This document shows, piece by piece, positions 1-6,661 of a DNA stretch of 6,661 nucleotides. The translations under genes and the position numbers were made by a program. The stretch's first letter is position 1; each line of letters starts with the position of its first letter. Source of the stretch: Acidobacteriota bacterium (GTDB lineage Bacteria > Acidobacteriota > Thermoanaerobaculia > Multivoradales > JAHEKO01); contig JAHEKO010000061.1 of the NCBI GenBank assembly GCA_024638355.1, positions 6,566 to 13,226 on the forward strand, read 5' to 3'. The notes beneath the pieces are model-generated. The model had not been told where the DNA came from. It saw nothing but the letters and a program-made list of their open reading frames with translations, and ran no database searches.

Positions 1-305
1 ACCTCGATGCCATCGAGCGCCACGCCGGAGCCGGGATCGTCGACCGCATGCTGGTCAACACCGCCGGCCTGCCCGGGCACGTGGTGTCCAACTACGGCGA
101 TGCCGGCGCCAGCCCGGTCGGTTACGAGGAGGCCGCCCTGCGGAGCCGGGGAGTCGATGTGGTGGGCGCCGACCTGCTGGCGCCGGGGGAGCTGATCCGA
201 CACGACCCGCCAAAGCTGGCGGCGGCGATCATTCGCCTGGTGGGCGCTGCCGGCCGGCGGCGCCGGCCGGCCGACACCCTGGACGCCGGGGTCGGGAGGG
301 GCTGA
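1..305 (+). CDS. glmR: YvcK/GlmR (CofD-like) family protein, C-terminal end (5' truncated)
   Basis: The frame is open from the window edge (first full codon at 3) to TGA at 303-305 and gives about 100 residues. The pattern VLVN-type strand (MLVNTAG), then a Tyr, then GASPV, then GVDVVGADLL, then IRHDPPKLAAAI matches the C-terminal end of the YvcK/CofD-like family, where the last beta strands and a final RHD-P-KLA helix close the Rossmann-like fold. A short Arg-rich tail follows. Family members bind UDP-sugars in the cytoplasm; in Bacillus the protein (GlmR) binds UDP-GlcNAc and stimulates GlmS, and it is needed on gluconeogenic carbon sources. The ligand-binding N-terminal part lies outside the window, so function is inferred from this end and from context. 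The stop overlaps the glmU start (TGATG), so the two are probably translationally coupled. The closest alternative is 2-phospho-L-lactate transferase (CofD), which is less likely beside glmU and glmS. Confidence 0.82.
   Translation, partial: LDAIERHAGAGIVDRMLVNTAGLPGHVVSNYGDAGASPVGYEEAALRSRGVDVVGADLLAPGELIRHDPPKLAAAIIRLVGAAGRRRRPADTLDAGVGRG
294..300 (+). promoter_or_regulatory. Ribosome binding site of glmU
   Basis: GGGAGGG lies 4 nt before the ATG at 305, inside the last codons of the upstream gene. It supports the ATG at 305 as the glmU start even though that ATG overlaps the upstream TGA. Confidence 0.6.
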
Positions 306-1702
306 TGGCGCCCGGCGGCGAGCGGAGGGCGGTGGCCGTGCTGGCGGCCGGCATCGGCAGCCGCATGCGCTCCGAGCTTCCCAAGGTGCTGCATCCGGTC
401 GGCGGCCGACCGATGCTCGCCTGGGTGCTCGACGCCGCGAGAGCGGCCGGCTGCGACCCGATTCTGGTGGTGGTTGGCCACGGCGCCGACCGGGTCCGGC
501 GGGAGCTCGCCGCCCCGGACGTCACCTGGGTCGTGCAGGAGAAGCAGCTGGGCACCGGTCACGCGCTGGCCCAGGTCGCCCCCGAGCTCGGCGGCAGCGG
601 CTCCCTCATCGTCTTGTCCGGCGATGTACCGCTGGTCCGGCCCGCGACGCTGGCCGCGCTGGCCGCCGCCGCCGCGACCGGCTGGGGAGCGATGGCGGTC
701 GCCGAGCTGGCCGAGCCCGGCTCGCTCGGCCGGGTCGTGCGCGCCGCAGACGGTTCCCTCGCCCGCATTGTCGAGGCGTCGGACGCCGGCGACGACGAGC
801 TCTCGATTTGCACGGTCAACGCCGGGCTCTACTGTCTGCCGTTTCCGCCGATCTTCGAGCGCCTGACCGCGCTCGAGCGGAAGAACGCTCAGGGCGAGCT
901 CTACCTCACCGACGCCCTGGGCGCGGCGGCGGCGGATGGCGATCGCATCGAACTGGTCGAGCTTGCCGATCCCGGCGAAGCGATGGGGATCAACACCCGG
1001 GTCGAGCTCGGGCGGGTGCATCGGAGGCTCCTCGATCGCAAGCTCCTCCAGCTTCAGCTCGACGGCGTCACCCTGCTCGATCCGGCGCGCGTACAGATCG
1101 ATCCGGAGGTCGAGATCGGCCCCGATTCGAGCCTCGCCCCCGACGTCCATCTGAGCGGCGCGACGCGAATCGGCCGGCGTTGTACCCTGCGCCAGGGCGC
1201 CTGGTTGCGCGACGCGGTGCTCGGCGACGACGTCACCATCGAGCCCTACACGGTCGTCGACGGCGCCTCGATCGGTCCCAACTGCAGCGTCGGGCCGTTC
1301 GCGCGACTGCGTCCCGGAACGGTGGTCGAGGAGGGCTCGAAGATCGGCAACTACGTCGAGGTCAAGAACTCGACTCTCGCTCCGGGCGTCAAGGCCGGAC
1401 ACCTGGCCTACCTCGGCGACGCCACCGTGGGCGCCGGAGCCAACATCGGCGCCGGCACGGTGACGTGCAACTACGACGGCGTCGGCAAGCATCGGACCGA
1501 GATCGGCCCCGGCGCTTTCATCGGTAGCGATACCATGCTGGTGGCGCCGGTGAAGGTGGGTGCCGGGGCGACGACGGGCGCGGGCTCGACCATCACCCAA
1601 GACGTTCCGTCGGGCGCCCTGGCGGTCGAGCGGTCGCGCCAGCGCAACGTCGAGGGCTGGGCGGAGCGACGCCAACGGCGGCGAAAAAAGGAGGACGAGT
1701 AG
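305..1702 (+). CDS. glmU: Bifunctional UDP-N-acetylglucosamine pyrophosphorylase / glucosamine-1-phosphate N-acetyltransferase
   Basis: This cytoplasmic enzyme acetylates glucosamine-1-phosphate with acetyl-CoA and then couples the product to UTP, giving UDP-GlcNAc for peptidoglycan and LPS. At 465 residues it is close to the E. coli length (456). The N-terminal nucleotidyltransferase shows LAAGIGSRM, PKVLHPVGGRPM, QLGTGHA and SGDVPL (Asp107, aligned with the metal ligand Asp105 of E. coli), and NAGLYC and GINTR (Asn230, aligned with the second metal ligand). From about residue 255 it becomes a left-handed beta-helix of hexapeptide repeats with FARLRPG, VEVKNS, KAGHLAYLGDA (His366, the likely acetyltransfer base), NIGAGTVTCNYDG and GSDTMLVAPV. 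The protein ends in a charged tail, RRQRRRKKEDE. The only mild deviation is Ser in GIGSRM where many homologues have Thr. It overlaps the GlmR-like gene by 1 nt and glmS follows after 2 nt, so all three are probably one transcript. Confidence 0.97.
   Translation: MAPGGERRAVAVLAAGIGSRMRSELPKVLHPVGGRPMLAWVLDAARAAGCDPILVVVGHGADRVRRELAAPDVTWVVQEKQLGTGHALAQVAPELGGSGSLIVLSGDVPLVRPATLAALAAAAATGWGAMAVAELAEPGSLGRVVRAADGSLARIVEASDAGDDELSICTVNAGLYCLPFPPIFERLTALERKNAQGELYLTDALGAAAADGDRIELVELADPGEAMGINTRVELGRVHRRLLDRKLLQLQLDGVTLLDPARVQIDPEVEIGPDSSLAPDVHLSGATRIGRRCTLRQGAWLRDAVLGDDVTIEPYTVVDGASIGPNCSVGPFARLRPGTVVEEGSKIGNYVEVKNSTLAPGVKAGHLAYLGDATVGAGANIGAGTVTCNYDGVGKHRTEIGPGAFIGSDTMLVAPVKVGAGATTGAGSTITQDVPSGALAVERSRQRNVEGWAERRQRRRKKEDE
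1688..1694 (+). promoter_or_regulatory. Strong Shine-Dalgarno for glmS, inside the glmU tail
   Basis: AAGGAGG sits 10 nt before the glmS ATG at 1705 and is encoded in the Lys-Lys-Glu-Asp-Glu end of GlmU. It is the strongest SD-like match seen in the window. With only 2 nt between the genes there is no room for a glmS ribozyme or separate promoter here, so glmS expression should depend on readthrough from upstream. Confidence 0.65.
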
Positions 1703-1704
1703 CG

Positions 1705-3525
<1,821 letters not shown>

Positions 3526-3557
3526 GCGACCGGCGAGCGTCCCGGATACGAGCTCCG

Positions 3558-3585
3558 ACGCCCTACCCGCCGGGGCGTTGTTGTC
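3558..3585 (+). terminator. Possible weak terminator after glmS
   Basis: ACGCCC (3558-3563) can pair with GGGCGT (3573-3578) around a 9-nt loop, followed by the T-rich TGTTGT. The stem is short and the T run is interrupted, so this is a weak candidate. It overlaps the candidate promoter for the next gene. Confidence 0.3.
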
Positions 3586-3606
3586 CCCGTCAGGCCCCCC
3601 TAGAGT
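3578..3606 (+). promoter_or_regulatory. Candidate sigma70-type promoter for the riboswitch transcript
   Basis: TTGTTG (3578-3583) and TAGAGT (3601-3606) are separated by exactly 17 nt. The -35 matches TTG of the consensus and the -10 matches four of six positions. The predicted start near 3612-3614 falls at the 5' edge of the c-di-GMP-I aptamer, which is what a riboswitch leader should look like. The match is by eye only and in GC-rich DNA such matches occur by chance. Confidence 0.38.
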
Positions 3607-3612
3607 GGCTTT

Positions 3613-3730
3613 GCCTCGAGAAGGGCTCACCTGGGAAGACCCAGGGCCGCAAAGCCACGGATCCCCGTTTCTCCACGACTGCTGACCCCAGTCACGAAGG
3701 ATCCAGGAACGCCGGGCTGCCGAAGGGCTT
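3613..3730 (+). ncRNA. Cyclic di-GMP-I (GEMM-I) riboswitch aptamer
   Basis: The conserved landmarks of the class I c-di-GMP riboswitch appear in order. GGGC at 3623-3626 is followed by a perfect hairpin CCTGGG-AAGA-CCCAGG (3630-3645), then the core CCGCAAAGCCACGG (3647-3660), whose GCC can close on the upstream GGC. GGATCC at 3659-3664 can pair with GGATCC at 3699-3704, enclosing a hairpin GACTG/CAGTC (3677-3681 with 3689-3693). The 3' part AACGCCGGGCTGCCGA (3708-3722) matches the family's conserved GCCGGG-TGCCGA closing strand. Deviations are CTCACC where CAAACC is usual, and CCGCAAA where ACGCAAA is usual; the outer P1 helix cannot be fixed by eye. Only 2 nt separate the aptamer end from the SD of the next gene, so control of translation start is the simplest model. 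Whether ligand turns the gene on or off cannot be told from the sequence. Confidence 0.85.
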
Positions 3731-3732
3731 TG

Positions 3733-3738
3733 AAGGAG
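3733..3738 (+). promoter_or_regulatory. Ribosome binding site of the lectin-propeller gene
   Basis: AAGGAG lies 8 nt before ATG 3747 and directly follows the riboswitch. GAGA (3736-3739) and TCTC (3743-3746) could form a tiny hairpin over its 3' half. The SD decides the ATG at 3747 as start. Confidence 0.6.
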
Positions 3739-3746
3739 AGGATCTC

Positions 3747-3932
3747 ATGAAAGGGCTGTGTCTCGCGGCCATCGCCCACACCTCCCAGCGTGGCCGTTCC
3801 CGCAGCAAGAGCTCGACGATGGGCCTCGCATGTGCCGTCGCTCTTCTGACCGTTGCGCCGGGGGCGTGGGGCGAGGCTTCATCGTCCGGGTGGATCGAGT
3901 GGGATCCTGCCACTGGCGGCAACGGCCATTAA
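3747..3932 (+). CDS. Open fragment: signal peptide and start of lectin domain (61 codons)
   Basis: This is the only part of the broken gene that the native start and SD can translate as the sequence stands. It carries a long n-region (first 24 residues, with RGRSRSK), a hydrophobic segment from the second Met (residue 25) and a small-residue cleavage site near AWG-EA. The mature remainder, only about 18 residues, ends WDPATGGNGH and then stops at three stop codons in a row. It looks like the beginning of the lectin protein rather than an independent small secreted peptide, because homologous lectin domains continue straight through this point. Confidence 0.4.
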   Translation: MKGLCLAAIAHTSQRGRSRSKSSTMGLACAVALLTVAPGAWGEASSSGWIEWDPATGGNGH

Positions 3933-4340
3933 TAGTAGGCCGTCGCGGTGCCGGGCGGTATCCACTGGCGCGACGCCCAAGCCGCGGCCACCTCGATGGG
4001 CGCGTATCTCGCCACCCTATCGTCGAGCCAGGAGAACGGCTTTGTCTTCGGTCTCGTGGATTCGGCTGCATTCTGGATCGATCCGGTCGAGAACGACACC
4101 TCGCTCGGACCCTGGATCGGCGGTCTACAGCCGCCGGGCTCCGTCGAGCCGGCCGGGGGCTGGACCTGGGTCACCGGCGAGCCGATGACCTACACCAACT
4201 GGGGTCCCGGCCAGCCCAACAACAGCGGCGATCAGGATCGCATCCATCTCTGGACCACCGCGTTCCCGAACCGCGCCGGCACCTGGAATGATCTACAGGA
4301 GCTGCGGCCCATCGCGGGCTACATCATGGAGCGGGACACG
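3900..4340 (+). other. C-type lectin-like domain (CTLD) region of the broken gene
   Basis: The frame reads WDPATGGNGH, three stops, [35 protein letters not shown], then [31 protein letters not shown] and GTWND, and ends IAGYIME. These match the bacterial CTLD pattern of a first helix with W-x-x-A-x-x-A, the LATI/L-S-S-x-E-N segment, WIGL, and the calcium-site motifs. The calcium and sugar motif is GQPNN, between the mannose-type EPN and galactose-type QPD; the second calcium motif WND is present. From 3948 a GTG could open the frame again, but it has no SD and would lack the signal peptide and first strand. Confidence 0.8.
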
Positions 4341-4352
4341 CCGCCGCAAGTG

Positions 4353-4723
4353 TGCGGCGACGGGATTCTCGCCCCCGGTGAAACCTGCGACGACGGCAAC
4401 AACCAGGACGGTGACGGCTGCCGCTCCGACTGCACTCTCGAGCAGTGTGGCGATGGGACGGTCGACCCCGGCGAGGCGTGCGACGACGGCAACAACGTCG
4501 GCGGCGACGGCTGCCGCTCAGACTGCACGCGCGAGGAGTGCGGCGACGGCATCGTCGATCCGGGCGAGGCGTGCGACGACGGTAACCAGAGTACCGGGGA
4601 CGGCTGCCGCCCGATTGCACGCCGGAGGAGTGCGGCGACGGCGTCGTCGACCCCGGCGAGGCCTGCGATGATGGCGACGACGTCGATCACAATCAGTGTC
4701 GCAACGACTGCACCGTTGCCCGT
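4353..4723 (+). repeat. Four tandem 31-residue Cys-rich repeats (DUF4215 / Myxo disulfide repeat)
   Basis: Units are at 4353-4445, 4446-4538, 4539-4630 and 4631-4723. Each follows CGDG--x-PGE-CDDG-N-x(4)-DGCR-DCT, with four cysteines that should form disulfides outside the cytoplasm. Units 1, 2 and 4 are 93 nt. Unit 3 is 92 nt: its GDGCR-SDCT part lacks one base near 4611, which shifts the frame. Unit 4 departs most, with HNQCRNDC in place of GDGCRSDC. The repeats act as a stalk or spacer between lectin and propeller in related secreted proteins; this role is inferred. Confidence 0.88.
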
Positions 4724-5824
4724 GTCGGCCATGCGGCCTCCCAGATCGTCTCCCTGCCGGATCTCGACGGCCTCGGCAGCGAGGAGCTGGCGGCCCTACG
4801 CGAGGCATCGATCGAGGTCGTGCTCAGCGATGCCGCTACCGGCATGTTGATGCGGGAGATCGTCTTTGCCGACAATCCGGGCGTTCGGGCGGTGAGCCTG
4901 GCTGTGGTGCCCGATTTCAACGGCAACGGCGCCAACGAACTGGCGGTGCTGGCGCGCAGGAAGAGCGGACTCGGAGTCATCTACGTGAGGGACTGCCTCA
5001 CCGAGCGGCCGGTGCTCAAGGGGGTACTGGACGAGGGTTGGGCGCCGCTCGATCTGGAAGTGATTCCCGATCTCGACGGTTCCGCCTCGCCCGCCTTGGC
5101 GGTTCTCTCCAGAAAGCCGAACGGCAAGGTCCGGGTGTTCGTCTTCGACCTCCCCGGTGGTGCCCAGGTGGCCGGGCTGAAGTTCCCGAGTCGCTTGGCC
5201 CCTCTCGACCTGGAAGTGGTTCCTAGCTTCGACGGTACCGGCGGCCCGGCGGTCACCCTGCTCGCGCGTGAGGAGACGACGGCACAGGTGAGAGTCATTA
5301 CCAGGGATGTTCGCACGGCCGCCGTGGTGGGCGATTGGAGTTTCGGCCAGGGATTCCTTCCTATCGATCTCGAGATCATTCCGGAGACGGCTCGGCCGGG
5401 CTTCACGCGGGCGGCCGTGTTGGGGGAGAAGCTGAACGGCGCTGGGCGCGTCTTCATCCGAAGGCTTGCCGACGGCGAGAAGGTCGGCGTAGCGAGGCTG
5501 GGAAGAAAGTACAGTGCTCTCGACCTCGAGCCCGTGCCCCACGCCAACGCGTCCGGTTCCGTGGGTCTGGCGGTTCTCGAGGTGAGCAAGCGCCACGGCC
5601 TGGTGCGGGTCTCGACCCGCCACGCGCTCGGAGGTTGGCGCCTGGGCGAAGCGCGGTTCGCCGACCTGTCGTCGGTTCGCGGCATGGCCGTCGTGGGCGA
5701 CATCGGTGGCTCGCCGGCCGACGAAATCGCGCTTCTGGGTGAGAGCCGCTGTGCCGAAGGCGGGTCGGGGATCACGCTGAGGGACGCGGGCGACGGTCTG
5801 CTCATTCAGTGCTTTCCGGTGCCC
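4724..5824 (+). repeat. Seven FG-GAP-like repeats, probable seven-bladed beta-propeller
   Basis: Seven units of about 51-54 residues start near 4724, 4877, 5039, 5195, 5354, 5510 and 5666. The shared pattern is a short hydrophobic strand (LDLEVIP or similar), a D-x-D/N-G loop, a strand such as ALAVL, and two more strands such as VRVFVFD. The loop reads [30 protein letters not shown] and SFDGTGGPAV in units 1-4, is degenerate in units 5 and 6 (ETARPG, HANASG), and is DIGGSPADEI in unit 7. Units 3-6 share the strand L-DLE-(V/I/P)-(V/I)-P. Seven repeats suit a closed propeller of the integrin-alpha/FG-GAP kind with calcium loops on the rim. The frame from ATG 4820 to TGA 5825-5827 contains all but most of the first unit, so this domain alone could not be exported. 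Confidence 0.72.
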
Positions 5825-5870
5825 TGATCCCACGTCCAGGCGAGGATCACGCCTGAAGCCTGTGGGTTCC

Positions 5871-5888
5871 GGCGAGACCGGTCTCGCC
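5871..5888. repeat. Perfect 18-bp palindrome between the lectin-propeller gene and the helicase gene
   Basis: GGCGAGACCGGTCTCGCC reads the same on both strands. As RNA it makes a 7-bp stem with a CCGG loop but has no T tract after it (CCGACCC follows). A second, smaller inverted repeat, CAGGCG/CGCCTG (5837-5842 with 5850-5855, 7-nt loop), lies just after the stop at 5827. They may form a weak bidirectional or factor-dependent terminator, or the palindrome may be an operator. The rest of the 113-nt spacer shows only a possible -10-like GTTAAAC at 5905-5911 and nothing clear at -35. Confidence 0.4.
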
Positions 5889-5940
5889 CCGACCCGCCAC
5901 CTGTGTTAAACAGCCGGGGCAACTTGCGAACCACCCACCC

Positions 5941-6661
5941 GTGCCACCCAGCGAACTAGATCTCGAGACCGCGCTCAACGAACAGCAGCTCGCCGCCGTG
6001 ACCCACGGCGAGGGGCCGCAGCTGATCCTGGCCGGGGCCGGGTCGGGGAAGACGCGGGTAATCACCTACCGGGTCGCCTGGCTGGCGAAGGAGGTGGGAA
6101 TCGACCCGCGGTCGATCGTCGCGGTGACCTTCACCAACAAGGCGGCGGGTGAGATGCGCGAGCGGGTGGAGAAGCTCCTGGCCATCTATCCGCTGCCGAC
6201 CTTCGTCGGCACCTTCCATCGCTTCGCGCTCGGCCTGCTGCGCAAGTGGGGGACGCGGATCGCGGTGTCGCCGGGTTTCTCGATCTTCGATCGCGACGAC
6301 CAGATCGCCCTGGTGAAGAAGGCGCTCGCCAAGGAGGGGTTGGCCGAGAGCTCGTTCCCCCCGCGGCGCATGCTGGCGGCGATCGGCTCGGCGAAGAACC
6401 GCCTGCTCGGACCGCAGGCGTTCGAGGCCGAGGCGGACGGCTTCTTCTCCGAGCGGGTGGCCCGGGTCTACCGCCACTATCAGGGAATGCTGGTCGATTC
6501 CGCCGCCCTCGACTTCGACGACATGCTGCGGCTGGCGGTGAAGCTGCTGGTCGAGGAGCCGGAGATCGCCGAGCGGCTGCGCTCGCGGATCCACTATTTG
6601 CTGGTCGACGAGTTCCAGGACACCAACCACGCCCAGATGAAGCTGGTGAGCCTCCTGGCCG
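5941..6661 (+). CDS. UvrD/PcrA-type superfamily 1 DNA helicase, N-terminal part (3' truncated by window)
   Basis: This ATP-driven 3'-5' helicase family unwinds DNA in repair and replication restart and removes bound proteins. About 240 residues are visible. They contain the Q motif LNEQQ (Gln16), Walker A LAGAGSGKT (Lys37), motif Ia VAVTFTNKAAGEMRERV, motif Ib GTFHRFALGLLRKWG, the ALDFDDML segment, and Walker B LLVDEFQDTN (Asp223, Glu224). These make domain 1A with the start of 1B inserted; motifs III to VI lie beyond the window. No ATG lies near the conserved start, so GTG at 5941 is chosen; it gives the usual short lead before the Q motif, but the SD before it is poor. Motif II reads DEFQDTN where PcrA and most UvrD have DEYQDTN, so uvrD, pcrA or a related helicase cannot be told apart here. 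It is not evidently linked in function to the genes upstream. Confidence 0.93.
   Translation, partial: MPPSELDLETALNEQQLAAVTHGEGPQLILAGAGSGKTRVITYRVAWLAKEVGIDPRSIVAVTFTNKAAGEMRERVEKLLAIYPLPTFVGTFHRFALGLLRKWGTRIAVSPGFSIFDRDDQIALVKKALAKEGLAESSFPPRRMLAAIGSAKNRLLGPQAFEAEADGFFSERVARVYRHYQGMLVDSAALDFDDMLRLAVKLLVEEPEIAERLRSRIHYLLVDEFQDTNHAQMKLVSLLA

Larger units (their letters stand above)
3747..5827 (+). pseudogene. Exported C-type lectin / DUF4215 / beta-propeller protein, broken by three stops and a frameshift
   Basis: If two lesions are repaired, the gene encodes about 693 residues. The order is a signal peptide (residues 1 to about 43; basic stretch RGRSRSK, hydrophobic MGLACAVALLTVAPGAWG, likely cleavage after AWG), a C-type lectin-like domain, four 31-residue Cys-rich repeats, and a seven-repeat FG-GAP-like domain ending at TGA 5825-5827. 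Lesion one is TAA TAG TAG at 3930-3938, in frame, splitting GNGH from AVAVPGG in the lectin domain. Lesion two is a missing base near 4611 that turns CGC-(T)CC-GAT into CGC-CCG-AT; the reading moves from the frame of 3747 to the frame of 4820. Outside these points no stop occurs and domain motifs are intact, so decay is recent or the lesions are sequence errors. A product would be secreted or surface-bound and could bind glycans through the lectin domain; no specific function is known to me. The c-di-GMP riboswitch upstream suggests a role in attachment or biofilm. Confidence 0.8.

Noticed and set aside
122..1675. Long open frame on the minus strand across glmU (517 codons).
   Set aside because: It mirrors glmU in GC-rich DNA, has Arg/Asp/Ala-rich low-information translation and no family motif; glmU is certain on the plus strand.
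1695..1704. glmS ribozyme/riboswitch before glmS.
   Set aside because: Only 2 nt separate glmU and glmS, and no ribozyme core is seen in the end of glmU.
3930..3938. Genome-wide stop codon reassignment to tyrosine.
   Set aside because: glmU and glmS both end with TAG exactly where the proteins should end, so TAG works as stop in this genome; TAA alone cannot explain the site.
3900..4340. Diversity-generating retroelement target, because lectin domains are typical targets.
   Set aside because: No reverse transcriptase, template repeat or IMH-like element is visible, and the odd site is at the start of the lectin domain, not at its C-terminal variable end; the inferred changes are not adenine-specific.
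4353..4723. Tandem repeats as a CRISPR or other non-coding array.
   Set aside because: The units are direct coding repeats of 31 residues with a constant Cys pattern and no spacers.
4796..5833. 345-codon minus-strand frame across the propeller region.
   Set aside because: The plus-strand frame shows seven regular repeats with conserved motifs, while the minus-strand translation has no recognisable pattern.

Overview
The window is GC-rich and all real genes lie on the + strand. It suggests an uncultured bacterium with high-GC, Gram-negative-like gene content, such as Acidobacteriota/Thermoanaerobaculia or a myxobacterial-type delta lineage. That placement is an inference from the Myxo-type Cys-rich (DUF4215) repeats, the c-di-GMP-I riboswitch and the codon use; no marker gene here fixes the phylum.

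Positions 1-3525 hold a tight three-gene unit: the 3' end of a YvcK/GlmR (CofD-like) gene, a complete glmU and a complete glmS. The first junction is a TGATG overlap and the second is a 2-nt gap. GlmS makes glucosamine-6-phosphate, GlmU carries out the last two steps to UDP-GlcNAc, and GlmR-type proteins sense UDP-GlcNAc and, in Bacillus, tune GlmS. The unit therefore joins the entry, exit and a likely control protein of amino-sugar synthesis for peptidoglycan and LPS. The phosphoglucosamine mutase GlmM is not in the window.

Positions 3526-3746 form an intergenic control region. It holds a weak possible terminator for glmS, a candidate promoter (3578-3606) and a recognisable cyclic di-GMP-I (GEMM-I) riboswitch aptamer (about 3613-3730), which ends directly before a Shine-Dalgarno sequence. 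The gene under it, 3747-5827, would encode an exported protein of about 693 residues: signal peptide, C-type lectin-like domain, four 31-residue DUF4215 Cys-rich repeats and a seven-repeat FG-GAP-like beta-propeller. As read, the gene is broken twice. Three consecutive stop codons (TAA TAG TAG, 3930-3938) stand in the lectin domain where tyrosine codons would be expected, and one base is missing in the third Cys-rich repeat (near 4611). The rest of the frame is intact, so this is a very young pseudogene, a sequence error, or something stranger.

Positions 5828-5940 are a short spacer with two small inverted repeats. From 5941 to the window end runs the N-terminal part of a UvrD/PcrA-type superfamily 1 helicase starting at GTG, cut off by the window edge.
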